Positions 26,412 to 34,078 of a DNA stretch of 64,000 nucleotides are shown piece after piece (position 1 is the first letter of the stretch; each line of letters starts with the position of its first letter). The position numbers were made by a program, and so were the translations under genes. Under the pieces are notes generated by a model, which was not told the DNA's origin, made no database searches, and worked only from the letters and a program-made list of their open reading frames with translations. The stretch spans positions 62,001 to 126,000 of the forward strand of contig CAUBOH010000004.1 in NCBI GenBank assembly GCA_958437495.1, written 5' to 3'. The DNA is from an uncultured Collinsella sp. Lineage in GTDB: Bacteria > Actinomycetota > Coriobacteriia > Coriobacteriales > Coriobacteriaceae.

Positions 26412-27389
26412 ATGAACGACATTCTCGCAAGAAGAGCAAGACGAGCAACTGTGGGCATCGCCCTTTCCGCGGCACTTGTCGCGGGTATCGCCCCCGTAAC
26501 GGCGATCGCGGCAGAAACCAGTTCCCCCACCGGTGCAGTTGCCTTGCAGGCGGAAGATGCGGCCGCCGCAAAAGAAAAAGCGTATGCAGCCATGCAGGAA
26601 GCGCTCAAAACCCTCGAGGCCGCAAAAGACGCCGCAAGTCCCGAGAAACTTGCGGAAATCGATGATGACATTGCCGCATTTCAAGAACTCTACAACATGG
26701 TGGTGGCGGAAGCCGCCAAATGGAGGAAACCCCTTCCCGCCATGCAGGCGAACGTCGATGCAGCCCAAGCCAAATACGATAAGGCCCACAACCGGACAAG
26801 CGGCCTTCAGGCAGAATTAAATAAGGCAATCGACGACGGAGCTTCTAACGAAACTATTAAGCAGTTGCGAAGTGAGATCATGTCGGCAGAAAGGCGAGAA
26901 AAATCTTGTGAAGATGATCTTCACTCCTACCAAAGCCAGCTCGAAAGCCAGGAAAAACAGGTTCAGCGTTTCGAAAGTGAGGCGAAGGAAGCTAAAGCCC
27001 ACATCGACGAGGACATAACCAAGCAAAACGCGCTCCTCGACGATTTGGAAAAGGCGCAAGCGGCCTATGACGACGCCTGCAAGGCATACGAAGAGGCAAA
27101 AGCCGCAGCAGATAAGGCCACCTCGCCCGAGATAACACAACCCACCGAGACGACACCTCCCTCCGGCTCGGCGCAACCGGGCGAGACGGCACAGCCCGCC
27201 GGCTCGCCCGCGACCGGCAAAGACGCCGCACCGAGCTCCGCCAAGCAGGCGAACACGAGCAGCGGCAAGCCCGGCAAGCTCGCAAACACGGGCGACACCG
27301 CACCGAGCGCAATCGCACTCGCAGGAATCGCCGCCGCAGGACTCGGAATAACCGCCACAGCCACACGCCGCATCAAGAACTCAAAATAG
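26412..27389 (+). CDS. Secreted coiled-coil protein with LANTGD cell-wall signal
   Basis: 325 residues. Residues 1-35 form a signal peptide ending at AIAAE. Residues about 48-235 are a long Ala/Glu/Lys coiled coil. A Pro/Thr/Ser spacer (about 238-285) leads to LANTGD (290-295), a short hydrophobic stretch and a basic tail. This matches a sortase substrate that would project a coiled-coil stalk from the wall. GAGGTG precedes the ATG. The coiled-coil part is more AT-rich than its neighbours, which could mean transfer or just composition bias. No enzymatic motif is seen. Confidence 0.85.
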   Translation: MNDILARRARRATVGIALSAALVAGIAPVTAIAAETSSPTGAVALQAEDAAAAKEKAYAAMQEALKTLEAAKDAASPEKLAEIDDDIAAFQELYNMVVAEAAKWRKPLPAMQANVDAAQAKYDKAHNRTSGLQAELNKAIDDGASNETIKQLRSEIMSAERREKSCEDDLHSYQSQLESQEKQVQRFESEAKEAKAHIDEDITKQNALLDDLEKAQAAYDDACKAYEEAKAAADKATSPEITQPTETTPPSGSAQPGETAQPAGSPATGKDAAPSSAKQANTSSGKPGKLANTGDTAPSAIALAGIAAAGLGITATATRRIKNSK

Positions 27390-27434
27390 TTGCCAGCGGT
27401 TATTGTCTTCGCCAATCCACAAGCCCAGAGACAA

Positions 27435-27475
27435 AAAGAGGTCCGTTTCCCCAACCCAGGGAAACGGACCTCTTT
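27435..27475. terminator. Terminator after the coiled-coil protein gene
   Basis: Perfect 17-bp stem (27435-27451 with 27459-27475) with a 7-nt loop, ending in CTCTTT, 46 bp after the stop. Confidence 0.85.
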
Positions 27476-27610
27476 AACTACAAAAATCCAAGCAACAGCA
27501 CCGCCGCCTCCTGAACAACATAGCCACCGCGCTCCAGACAACGCCAGCGAGCAGCAAAAGGAACGGGATTAAATTATTCAGATAAATGTGACCCTTCAGG
27601 CGGTTTTGGT

Positions 27611-27717
27611 CGGCTACCCGCGAGTGCCGGCAGGGCGCTTGGTAGTCGAGCGATCCCGCAGGCGAAGCCGAGGACCAGCGAGACACCAAGCGCCCTGCCG
27701 GCACTCGCGGGTAGCCG
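27611..27717. repeat. Nested palindrome, core type B, site 1
   Basis: Perfect 33-bp arms (27611-27643 and 27685-27717) around a 41-bp core containing CCGCAGGCGAA and CCGAGGAC. The element at 31967-32089 has the related core words CCGCAGGACGAA and CCGAGGAC but other arms. It sits just downstream of the SRP RNA gene. Confidence 0.88.
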
Positions 27718-27738
27718 CGGCACCAAAAAAGCGCCCGT

Positions 27739-27841
27739 GCGCTCGATGGATTCGGATGCCCGACAGAGGCTCCTTATGGCTGCTTCCTTCCGGACCTGAC
27801 CAGATTCGGAACATGTCGTCATCCGAACCCATCGAACGCGC
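27739..27841 (-). ncRNA. ffs: Signal recognition particle RNA (small bacterial type)
   Basis: The minus strand carries the invariant SRP domain IV: GTCAGGTCCGGAAGGAAGCA, with the GGAA tetraloop. The ends GCGTTCGATGG and CCATCGAGCGC pair, and the stem continues through TTCGGATG/CATCCGAA. The roughly 103-nt length is right for the small bacterial form. A GCGC-loop-GCGC hairpin followed by TTTTTT on the minus strand (27725-27745) would end transcription. The RNA works with Ffh in membrane-protein targeting. Confidence 0.96.
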
Positions 27842-27978
27842 TAGACGCTCGGTATATCTTACCTGCTCCCGCCCGATGGGGCAAGATAGCTAATTTGGAA
27901 CGGGGCTTTTTGGCTACCCGGGCAATCGGATCGGCAAGTAGTCAAAATAGCCGTCCCAAAAAGACTGGTCTGACGCTG

Positions 27979-28140
27979 CGCCACGAAAAGGGCCTATCTA
28001 CTACGTTTAGGCCGTAGGGGTCATCCATAGCCGGCTTTTTCGAAAAGCGGCAAGCTTTCTACCTGCGGTTTTGATTTCGCAAAATCCAGGATGGTCGAGG
28101 GTGCTCGGCTAAACGTAGTAGATGGCCGCATTTCGTGGCG
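27979..28140. repeat. Inverted-repeat-bounded intergenic element
   Basis: Imperfect 35-bp arms (27979-28013 and 28106-28140) share CGCCACGAAA and ATCTACTACGTTTAG. The interior of about 92 bp has no gene. It has the outline of a small non-autonomous element; I see no target duplication with certainty. Confidence 0.7.
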
Positions 28141-28191
28141 GAAGGTCCGACCCAAGGCCCAAGGCGGCCAGCCTCGGATGACCATTCTCGA

Positions 28192-28258
28192 AGTTGCGGT
28201 GGAATACGGACTGAATTGGCACCTTAAAGGCAAAAACACTCCGTATTTCACCGCAACT
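28192..28258. repeat. 67-bp intergenic palindrome, copy 2
   Basis: Arms identical to those at 7844-7910 and the same 67-bp length; the interiors are only partly alike. It lies 16 bp after the stop codon of the TadA-glycerate kinase gene. Confidence 0.85.
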
Positions 28259-28274
28259 TATAGAGAGATGGGTT

Positions 28275-30056
28275 TTAGAGGCGGGCGAGGTCGTAGGATC
28301 GAGCGGCTGCTTCGCCGGCGCAAATGAGGTTGGCTGTGGCTTCTTGCGGATCGAGTGCCTGTTCCAGGTCCATGGGCTTGCGACAGATCGGCAAAACCAA
28401 GTCAATACCCTGCCCATACACCGCATCCAGGTTGTCGGCACGCCCGCCCACGACGGCAACAACCGGCTTGCCATATCGCTTCGCACGACGGGCCACGCCC
28501 ACCGGTGCCTTACCGGCGGCGGACTGCTCATCCATATTGCCCTCGCCCGTTATGACCAGGTCGGCATCGCGCACGCACTCGTCAAACCCAATCAGATCGA
28601 GCACTGTCTCCACGCCCGAGCGCAACTCGGCGCCGAGCGCCAACAGTGCGGCACCCAGACCACCGGCGGCACCAGCGCCGGGCACGCCGAGCACCGAGCC
28701 AAATCTCCGTGCACCCTCGGGCACACGCAACAGCTCCTGGGCTCGCGCCTCGGCAATTGCCGCATCAAGCAGGCGGCCGTAGCCGACCATCCAACCGTCG
28801 TACCTGCGCAGCGCCTCGGCGTCACCCGTCGGCAGACCCTTCTGCCCGCCAAACACCGCCAGTGCACCGCGACGCCCCACGAGCGGATTCTCGACATCGG
28901 AAAGCACAATGACACGCACGCCATTCAGCGCCCGAAGCGCTGGCGCCAAATCGATACTCGCCACCTGCTCAAGCCCCGCAAGCCCCGGCGCAACATCGCA
29001 ACCCCGCTCATCGACCACACGCGCGCCCATCGCCTGCAGCATACCGGCACCACCATCGTTGGTGGCGCTGCCGCCCAGACCAATATAGATAGTCTTTGCC
29101 CCGGCACGGACCGCGCGAAGCATAAGCTCGCCCACGCCAAAGGTCGAAGCCACAAGCGCCGCCGATTCCGTGCAGGGTGAATACCCAATACCCGCCGCCT
29201 CGGCCATCTCAATTACAGCCGACTCGTGCTCGCCGTCCACCAGCATCCGGGCAGCCACGCGATCGTCCAGGGGGCCTGCAACCTCGCAGGTCACAAGCTC
29301 GCCACCGCAGGCGGCAACGGCGTCGAGCGTTCCCTCGCCACCATCTGCCAGCGGCAATGCGCGTACCTCGGCATCGGACCACACACGGCGCACGCCTTCG
29401 GCAACCGCCGCCTCCGCCTGCGCGCTCGAAACGCTGCCCTTAAAGGAGTCGATCGCCAACAGCACACGGCGGGGCCGGCGGCACACGGAACCAAAATCGA
29501 CCGCCTCAACGGCAATATCTTCGGCACACGCGAGTGCCTCGGCATGAGCGGCATGCGCCTCGAGATCAGATCCACAGCCGCAGCCAGCACCATCGGTGCC
29601 ACGCAGCCCGCCAAAATAGTTGCTCAACACCTCACGGCACTCGTCTGCCAGCACGCCGGCGGTCACATTAAACCGATGATTCAGACGCGAATCGGCATTC
29701 AGGTCATACAGCGAACCCAGCGCGCCCGCCTTGGCATCAGCCGCGCCATACACGCAGCGGCCCACGCGCGCGTTGACCATAAGCCCCGCACACATGCAGC
29801 AAGGCTCGAGCGTTACATAGACCGTGCAATCGGAAAGGCGCCAGCGACCGAGCGACCGAGCGGCAGCGCACAGGGCCGCGAACTCTGCATGCGCCGAAGG
29901 GTCCTGGTCGAGCTCGCGACGATTATGCGCCCGCGCGACAATCTCACCCGCGTGCACCACCACAGCGCCAATGGGCACTTCGCCCACTGCCGCGGCGGCG
30001 CGCGCCTCGGCCAGCGCCTCGCGCATGAACTTCTCGTCGATTTCGGTGATCGTCAT
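28275..30056 (-). CDS. Fusion of tRNA adenosine deaminase (TadA) and glycerate kinase
   Basis: 593 residues in one frame. Residues 5-150 are TadA: zinc ligands His56 in HAEF and Cys86/Cys89 in PCCMC, with catalytic Glu58, plus the GSLYDL and LNHRF segments. TadA makes inosine-34 in tRNA-Arg(ACG). Residues 152-195 are a Gly/Cys/Ala linker. Residues 196-593 are a GarK/GlxK-type glycerate kinase: AIDSFKGS, LADGGEGT, GLGGSATNDGG, GVPGAGAAGGLG and ITGEGNMDEQ. Both parts have normal length and intact motifs. ATG at 30056 has GGGAAGG. The two activities have no known link, so either a gene merge or a sequence error at the junction; no frame change is visible. Confidence 0.85.
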   Translation of the reverse strand: MTITEIDEKFMREALAEARAAAAVGEVPIGAVVVHAGEIVARAHNRRELDQDPSAHAEFAALCAAARSLGRWRLSDCTVYVTLEPCCMCAGLMVNARVGRCVYGAADAKAGALGSLYDLNADSRLNHRFNVTAGVLADECREVLSNYFGGLRGTDGAGCGCGSDLEAHAAHAEALACAEDIAVEAVDFGSVCRRPRRVLLAIDSFKGSVSSAQAEAAVAEGVRRVWSDAEVRALPLADGGEGTLDAVAACGGELVTCEVAGPLDDRVAARMLVDGEHESAVIEMAEAAGIGYSPCTESAALVASTFGVGELMLRAVRAGAKTIYIGLGGSATNDGGAGMLQAMGARVVDERGCDVAPGLAGLEQVASIDLAPALRALNGVRVIVLSDVENPLVGRRGALAVFGGQKGLPTGDAEALRRYDGWMVGYGRLLDAAIAEARAQELLRVPEGARRFGSVLGVPGAGAAGGLGAALLALGAELRSGVETVLDLIGFDECVRDADLVITGEGNMDEQSAAGKAPVGVARRAKRYGKPVVAVVGGRADNLDAVYGQGIDLVLPICRKPMDLEQALDPQEATANLICAGEAAARSYDLARL

Positions 30057-30107
30057 CGTTCGCCTTCCCTGCTGCAAATTCAAAACGATGCTATCATTAC
30101 GACTCAC

Positions 30108-30197
30108 GGAGAGATGGCAGAGCGGTTGAATGCGGCGGTCTTGAAAACCGTTGAGCGCGAGAGCGTTCCGGGGGTTCGAATCCCCCTCTCTCCGCCA
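30108..30197 (+). tRNA. tRNA-Ser (anticodon UGA)
   Basis: 90 nt including an encoded CCA. Acceptor arms GGAGAGA (30108-30114) and TCTCTCC (30187-30193) pair. The anticodon loop CTTGAAA gives UGA, a long variable arm follows, as expected for serine tRNA, and the T-arm reads GGGGGTTCGAATCCCCC. Confidence 0.96.
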
Positions 30198-30200
30198 CTT

Positions 30201-30785
30201 CTAGTGATGCACCGGCGTCATGGTTCGTTCGAACAGCGCATCGACCACGTCGGCCATCTCGGGTCGACGCTCGAGGTCGTGACCCGACTCCCACCATATC
30301 GTGAAAAGTCGAATAATACCGCCGGCGACAAACTCAGACGTCGTCTCGAGTGACACGGGGGCCAGGGCATCCTCGGCAAGCACGTTCATCACACGCTCGC
30401 GGATGGAGCGGGCAATGCGGTCGCAAATAACGTTGGTCAACATGCCCGACATGCTGCTAGCCAAAATGTTATCCATGAGCTGCTCGTGCGCCAGAATCAA
30501 ATCCATGGCATCGTCCAAAATCGCATGTCGAAGCGCGCGCACGTCCTCGGCAGACACTGCGCCGGCCTCATCGGGCTGTTTTTGCGGCAAGCCCGACATG
30601 AGCTCATCGATATAAAAGGCGAAGTAATCGTTTTTATCGCGAAAGTGCTTATAGAACGTCGTGCGGCGAATCATGGCCCGGTCGCACAGCATAGCAACCG
30701 TCAAATCCTCAAACCGATGCTCTTCCAAAAGCTCGGTAAAGGCATCGAACAGGGCACGATAGGTTTTCTTGATGCGAAGATCCAT
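30201..30785 (-). CDS. TetR/AcrR-family transcriptional regulator
   Basis: 194 residues. Residues about 5-60 form the TetR helix-turn-helix with FEDLTVAMLCDRAMIRR and TFYKHFRDKNDYF. The rest is a variable ligand domain. Its stop lies 3 bp from the tRNA 3' end. The start is uncertain: 30785 was chosen because the family begins about here, and an ATG at 30797 has GAGG directly against it. It is divergent from the LemA gene, which may be a target. Confidence 0.85.
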   Translation of the reverse strand: MDLRIKKTYRALFDAFTELLEEHRFEDLTVAMLCDRAMIRRTTFYKHFRDKNDYFAFYIDELMSGLPQKQPDEAGAVSAEDVRALRHAILDDAMDLILAHEQLMDNILASSMSGMLTNVICDRIARSIRERVMNVLAEDALAPVSLETTSEFVAGGIIRLFTIWWESGHDLERRPEMADVVDALFERTMTPVHH

Positions 30786-30996
30786 CCGTATCGCCATCCT
30801 CAAGGCGTAGACAGCATTCCTTAATATGTCGCATATCTTACACCTGTACCAACCGTTCGATATTGGCGCCCCCTCCCTGGTTGAAACATAACGCTTACCG
30901 GAAAGTTCGGCACCGCCAAAGGTTGCGGGTATACTAGATACGCTATACCAACAACGGCAGGCGCAAAACGCCGCTGCCATTCGAAACGGAGACATC

Positions 30997-31548
30997 ATGG
31001 CTACCATCATCATCGGTATCGTTGTTGTCGTTGTGATTGTCTGCGCCATCGCCGGCATCTACAACAACATGGTCACCAAACGCAATCGCATCGATAATGC
31101 CTGGCAGAACATCGACACGCAGCTGCAGCGCCGCAACGACCTGATCCCCAACTTGGTGGAGACCGTCAAGGGCTATGCCAAGCACGAGCAGGAGACGCTC
31201 TCCGCCGTGATCAGCGCGCGCAACACCGCCGTCAAGGCGACCACGCCCGAGGCCAAGATGGAAGCAGACAACGTGCTGACCGGTGCGCTGCGCCAGCTCT
31301 TTGCCGTAGCCGAGGCCTACCCCGACCTTAAGGCGAACACCAACTTTACGCAGCTCCAGGCATCGCTCGAGGATACCGAGAACAAGGTGAGCTACGCGCG
31401 CCAGAGCTACAACGATTGCGTGCTCAGCTACAACAACGCTATCCAGACGTTCCCGGCCGTCATCTTTGCCGGCATCTTCCAGTTTAAGGAGCGCCAGGGC
31501 TTCGAGGCAGCTGAGGCCGCCCGCCAGGCTCCGACCGTCAAGTTCTAG
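30997..31548 (+). CDS. lemA: LemA-family membrane protein
   Basis: 183 residues. A single N-terminal membrane helix (about 3-22) is followed by the LemA helical bundle with NNMVTKRNRIDNAWQNID, QRRNDLIPNLVETVKGYAKHE and the C-terminal YNNAIQTFPAVIFA. LemA proteins are membrane-anchored with the bundle exposed; their role is not settled. GGAGAC precedes the ATG. Monocistronic, followed by a strong terminator. Confidence 0.93.
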   Translation: MATIIIGIVVVVVIVCAIAGIYNNMVTKRNRIDNAWQNIDTQLQRRNDLIPNLVETVKGYAKHEQETLSAVISARNTAVKATTPEAKMEADNVLTGALRQLFAVAEAYPDLKANTNFTQLQASLEDTENKVSYARQSYNDCVLSYNNAIQTFPAVIFAGIFQFKERQGFEAAEAARQAPTVKF

Positions 31549-31582
31549 CGAGCCGTTGACGCATCTACAGCCGTTTATGCAT

Positions 31583-31621
31583 AAACCGCCCCGTCGAATG
31601 CATACTTCGACGGGGCGGTTT
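31583..31621 (+). terminator. lemA terminator
   Basis: Perfect 15-bp stem (31583-31597 with 31607-31621) and a 9-nt loop, closing with TTTCCTTTG. Confidence 0.85.
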
Positions 31622-31652
31622 CCTTTGTCGCGAAGGTCCCCCTCTAAGCGCC

Positions 31653-31853
31653 GTGCATTTTTGGGAGTATTCAACATAACCAAGAGCTTCGGACACCGCA
31701 GCAGAGGCGTTAGATAGCGAATACCCCTGCAGCTCGAGACCCAGCAGCCCATAACCCCGCTTATTATTCGCAAAAAGCATCGACGAGCACGGATTTTTGC
31801 CCGAACGTCGGTATGCAGGGGCCTTCGATTGCAGAATACTCGCAAAAATGCAC
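31653..31853. repeat. Inverted-repeat-bounded intergenic element
   Basis: 20-bp arms with one mismatch (31653-31672 and 31834-31853; GTGCATTTTTGGGAGTATTC against its complement) enclose about 160 bp with no gene. Similar in outline to the element at 27979-28140, but not in sequence. Confidence 0.65.
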
Positions 31854-31891
31854 GTCGCCACCACCCCCACATGGCGCGAAGCAAAACAAAA

Positions 31892-31911
31892 GCGCGGCCA
31901 AAAGGCCGCGC
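31892..31911 (-). terminator. GC hairpin, likely original ilvE terminator
   Basis: GCGCGGCC-AAAA-GGCCGCGC, followed on the minus strand by TTTTGTTTT. It is separated from ilvE by the palindrome at 31967-32089. Confidence 0.65.
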
Positions 31912-31966
31912 ACCATCTTTAATTCAGATCTATATTGCCCGTAACGGCAGCGCCGAGGCAACGCAG

Positions 31967-32089
31967 GCCCGAGGGCGACCTTCCTTTCCGGCGCACTCCG
32001 CAGGACGAAAGAACCCCCGCCGCACGTAGTGCGCAGCGGGGGTTCTTTCATGTCCGAGGACGCGCCGGAAAGGAAGGTCGCCCTCGGGC
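31967..32089. repeat. Nested palindrome, core type B, site 2
   Basis: Perfect 28-bp arms (31967-31994 and 32062-32089). The core has an inner 13-bp stem (32008-32020 with 32036-32048) and the words CCGCAGGACGAA and CCGAGGAC shared with site 1. It lies 17 bp after the ilvE stop, between the gene and its probable terminator. Confidence 0.88.
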
Positions 32090-32106
32090 AGGACAGCTAA
32101 GACTGC

Positions 32107-33159
32107 TTATGCGACGGTGTAAACCCAGTTGTGCTTATCCTCGACAGCACCGGACTGGATACCAGTCAGGGTCTCGCGAAGATTCTTCATCACAGGGCCG
32201 ATCTCGGTGTAGCCAGCCGGGAAGGTCACGGTCTCGTCGGCGCCGTAAACCTTGTTGTCGATCTCGCCCACCGGGGAGATGACGGCAGCGGTGCCGCACA
32301 GGCCGCACTCCACAAAGGTGCCGGCCTTGACCTCGGCCCACTCGACGGGGCGCTGGTCAACGGTCATACCCAGGTCCTCGGCGACCTGAACGAGCGAGCG
32401 ACGGGTGATGGAGGGCAGGATGGAGTCGGTGTGCGACTGCGGAACGACGAGCGTGCCGTCCTCCTTCACGAACAGGACGTTGGCGCCACCGGTCTCCTCG
32501 ACATAGGTGCGCGACTCGGAGTCGAGATACAGGTTCTCGGCATAACCCTCGCGGTGAGCCTCCATCGTAGGCTTGAGGGACATGGCGTAGTTGAGGCCGG
32601 CCTTGATGTTACCGGTGCCGTGCGGTGCAGCACGGTCATACTCGGAAACACGCAGCTTAACGGGCTTAAGGCCACCCTTAAAGTACGGACCGACCGGGGT
32701 CACGAGAATACGGAACGTGTACTCAGGAGCGGGAGCCACGCCGATCACGTCACCGGAGCCAATCATAAACGGACGCACGTACAGGGTCGCACCGGAGCCA
32801 AAAGGCGGAACCCAGGCGGCGTTGGCAGAGACAACCTGCTTGACGGCCTCGACGAACTTGTCCTTGGGGAACGGGGGCATCTCCAGACGCTGGGCGGAGT
32901 TATACATACGCTCGGCGTTCATGTCGGGACGGAAGCAGACGATGCTGCCGTCCTCGGCGGTGTAGGCCTTCAGGCCCTCAAAGACCTCCTGGCAGTAATG
33001 GAAGATGCCACCGCACTCGGAGACGTGCAGGGTATGGTCGGTGGTCAGGCCGCCCTCGTCCCACTCGCCATCCTTCCAATGGGCCTCGTAGCTGTAGTCG
33101 GTCTTCATGTAGCCAAAGCCGAGGCTACCCCAATCGATATCCTTCTTCTCGACAGTCAT
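32107..33159 (-). CDS. ilvE: Branched-chain amino-acid aminotransferase
   Basis: 350-residue PLP enzyme of fold type IV (long BCAT form). It moves the amino group between glutamate and the keto acids of valine, leucine and isoleucine. Signatures seen: FHYCQEVFEGLKAY, the PLP lysine in GNIKAGLNYA near residue 195, EETGGANVLFV and ECGLCGTAAVISPVG. Start at 33159 has AAGGAG; upstream in-frame sequence is low-quality. Monocistronic. A CTTTA-N6-TAAAG palindrome lies 190 bp upstream and matches one before the amino-acid importer. Confidence 0.95.
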   Translation of the reverse strand: MTVEKKDIDWGSLGFGYMKTDYSYEAHWKDGEWDEGGLTTDHTLHVSECGGIFHYCQEVFEGLKAYTAEDGSIVCFRPDMNAERMYNSAQRLEMPPFPKDKFVEAVKQVVSANAAWVPPFGSGATLYVRPFMIGSGDVIGVAPAPEYTFRILVTPVGPYFKGGLKPVKLRVSEYDRAAPHGTGNIKAGLNYAMSLKPTMEAHREGYAENLYLDSESRTYVEETGGANVLFVKEDGTLVVPQSHTDSILPSITRRSLVQVAEDLGMTVDQRPVEWAEVKAGTFVECGLCGTAAVISPVGEIDNKVYGADETVTFPAGYTEIGPVMKNLRETLTGIQSGAVEDKHNWVYTVA

Positions 33160-33348
33160 ATGTCGCTCCTTACATACACAGTTGCAAACTCGCGAACTCG
33201 CACGCAAGGACCGAGGCCGACCGCGTCGCAACGTCGCACGCCCGGAGCGTAGAGCCGGACGGGACACGCGGGCAACACCAAAGCCCATGGCACGTCGATT
33301 CGCATGCACGAGATTGTACTCCGCACGCGCGTAGGATAAAACGTTTTT

Positions 33349-33364
33349 CTTTAACTAACTAAAG
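33349..33364. promoter_or_regulatory. Candidate operator CTTTAACTAACTAAAG
   Basis: 16-bp dyad in the 334-bp ilvE/XRE divergent gap. It differs at only two positions from the minus-strand form of 62439-62454, inside the importer operator. No other feature recognised in this gap. Confidence 0.5.
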
Positions 33365-33493
33365 TATTTTCATTTGCTTCGGGATTCACCGGGGTAAATA
33401 GGCATCCTCCAAGCCGCGGCGTCCACTCGCCCCATGCGCCCCGCGACCGCCCTATCGATATACTCTAAAGTCGAGACGATGATTGGAGCCCCC

Positions 33494-33946
33494 TTGGCAA
33501 CTCAGAACAAACGCGAACACTTGACGGAAGACCTGCTCAAGCGGCTGTTGGCCAGTTCGAGCATCGACGCCTATCTTGACGAAGGCGAAACCGTCGACCA
33601 AACGCTTCCCTCGTACTTGCGCTGCCTCATCGACGAGCGCCGCATCAAGCGCTCGGACGTCGCACGCAACTCGGGCCTTAACCCGACCGTTGTGTACGAC
33701 ATCTTTGCCGGCAAAAGCCGCCCCGGCCGCGACCACGCCATCATGTTGGCACTCGGCATCGGCTGCACGCTTCGAGAGACGCAGCGTCTTCTGAGACTCG
33801 ACAGTGTCGCCGAGCTTTGGTGCAAGGATCGCCGTGATGCCATCGTCATCTGGTGCATCGAACGCGGCATGAGTCGCGCTTGCACCGATGACGAGCTTTA
33901 CCGCTTGGGCGAAAAAACGCTTTTGGGAACCAATCCACTCAAATAA
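33494..33946 (+). CDS. XRE-type helix-turn-helix regulator
   Basis: 150 residues. A helix-turn-helix spans about 50-85 (IKRSDVARNSGLNPTVVYDI), with GKSRPGRDHAIMLALGIGC continuing as in Xre/Cro-type proteins. The C-terminal part (LRLLRLDSVAELWCKDRRD) is a helical region of unknown role. A TTG start at 33494 has GGAG 5 nt before it; an ATG at 33479 is an alternative. It precedes the kinase gene by 132 bp on the same strand, and I take it as part of that cluster. Confidence 0.72.
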   Translation: MATQNKREHLTEDLLKRLLASSSIDAYLDEGETVDQTLPSYLRCLIDERRIKRSDVARNSGLNPTVVYDIFAGKSRPGRDHAIMLALGIGCTLRETQRLLRLDSVAELWCKDRRDAIVIWCIERGMSRACTDDELYRLGEKTLLGTNPLK

Positions 33947-33994
33947 ACGCCCACGTCTGTGCGAGCCCCGTAACACTATCCTCTCCATACGCGA

Positions 33995-34011
33995 TTCAGT
34001 TGCCAACTGAA
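33995..34011. promoter_or_regulatory. Palindrome TTCAGTTGCCAACTGAA, copy 1
   Basis: 17-bp dyad in the gap between the XRE and kinase genes. A near-identical dyad lies at 35757-35772; the shared left flank is CGATTCAGTTG. Confidence 0.65.
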
Positions 34012-34078
34012 CAAACAGAACAATCGTTGTCATATCATTCTTGGGGCATTTGCCCAGCTACCATGAAGGGAGGACGGC

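Noticed and set aside
27474..27590. Short hydrophobic minus-strand peptide (IPFLLLLAGVVWSAVAMLF)
   Set aside because: Could be a small membrane peptide, but I find no start codon with a ribosome site, and it overlaps a terminator and a repeat edge.
31653..31853. Short minus-strand frame of about 100 codons across this region
   Set aside because: Runs across the inverted-repeat arms, no ribosome site and low-complexity product.
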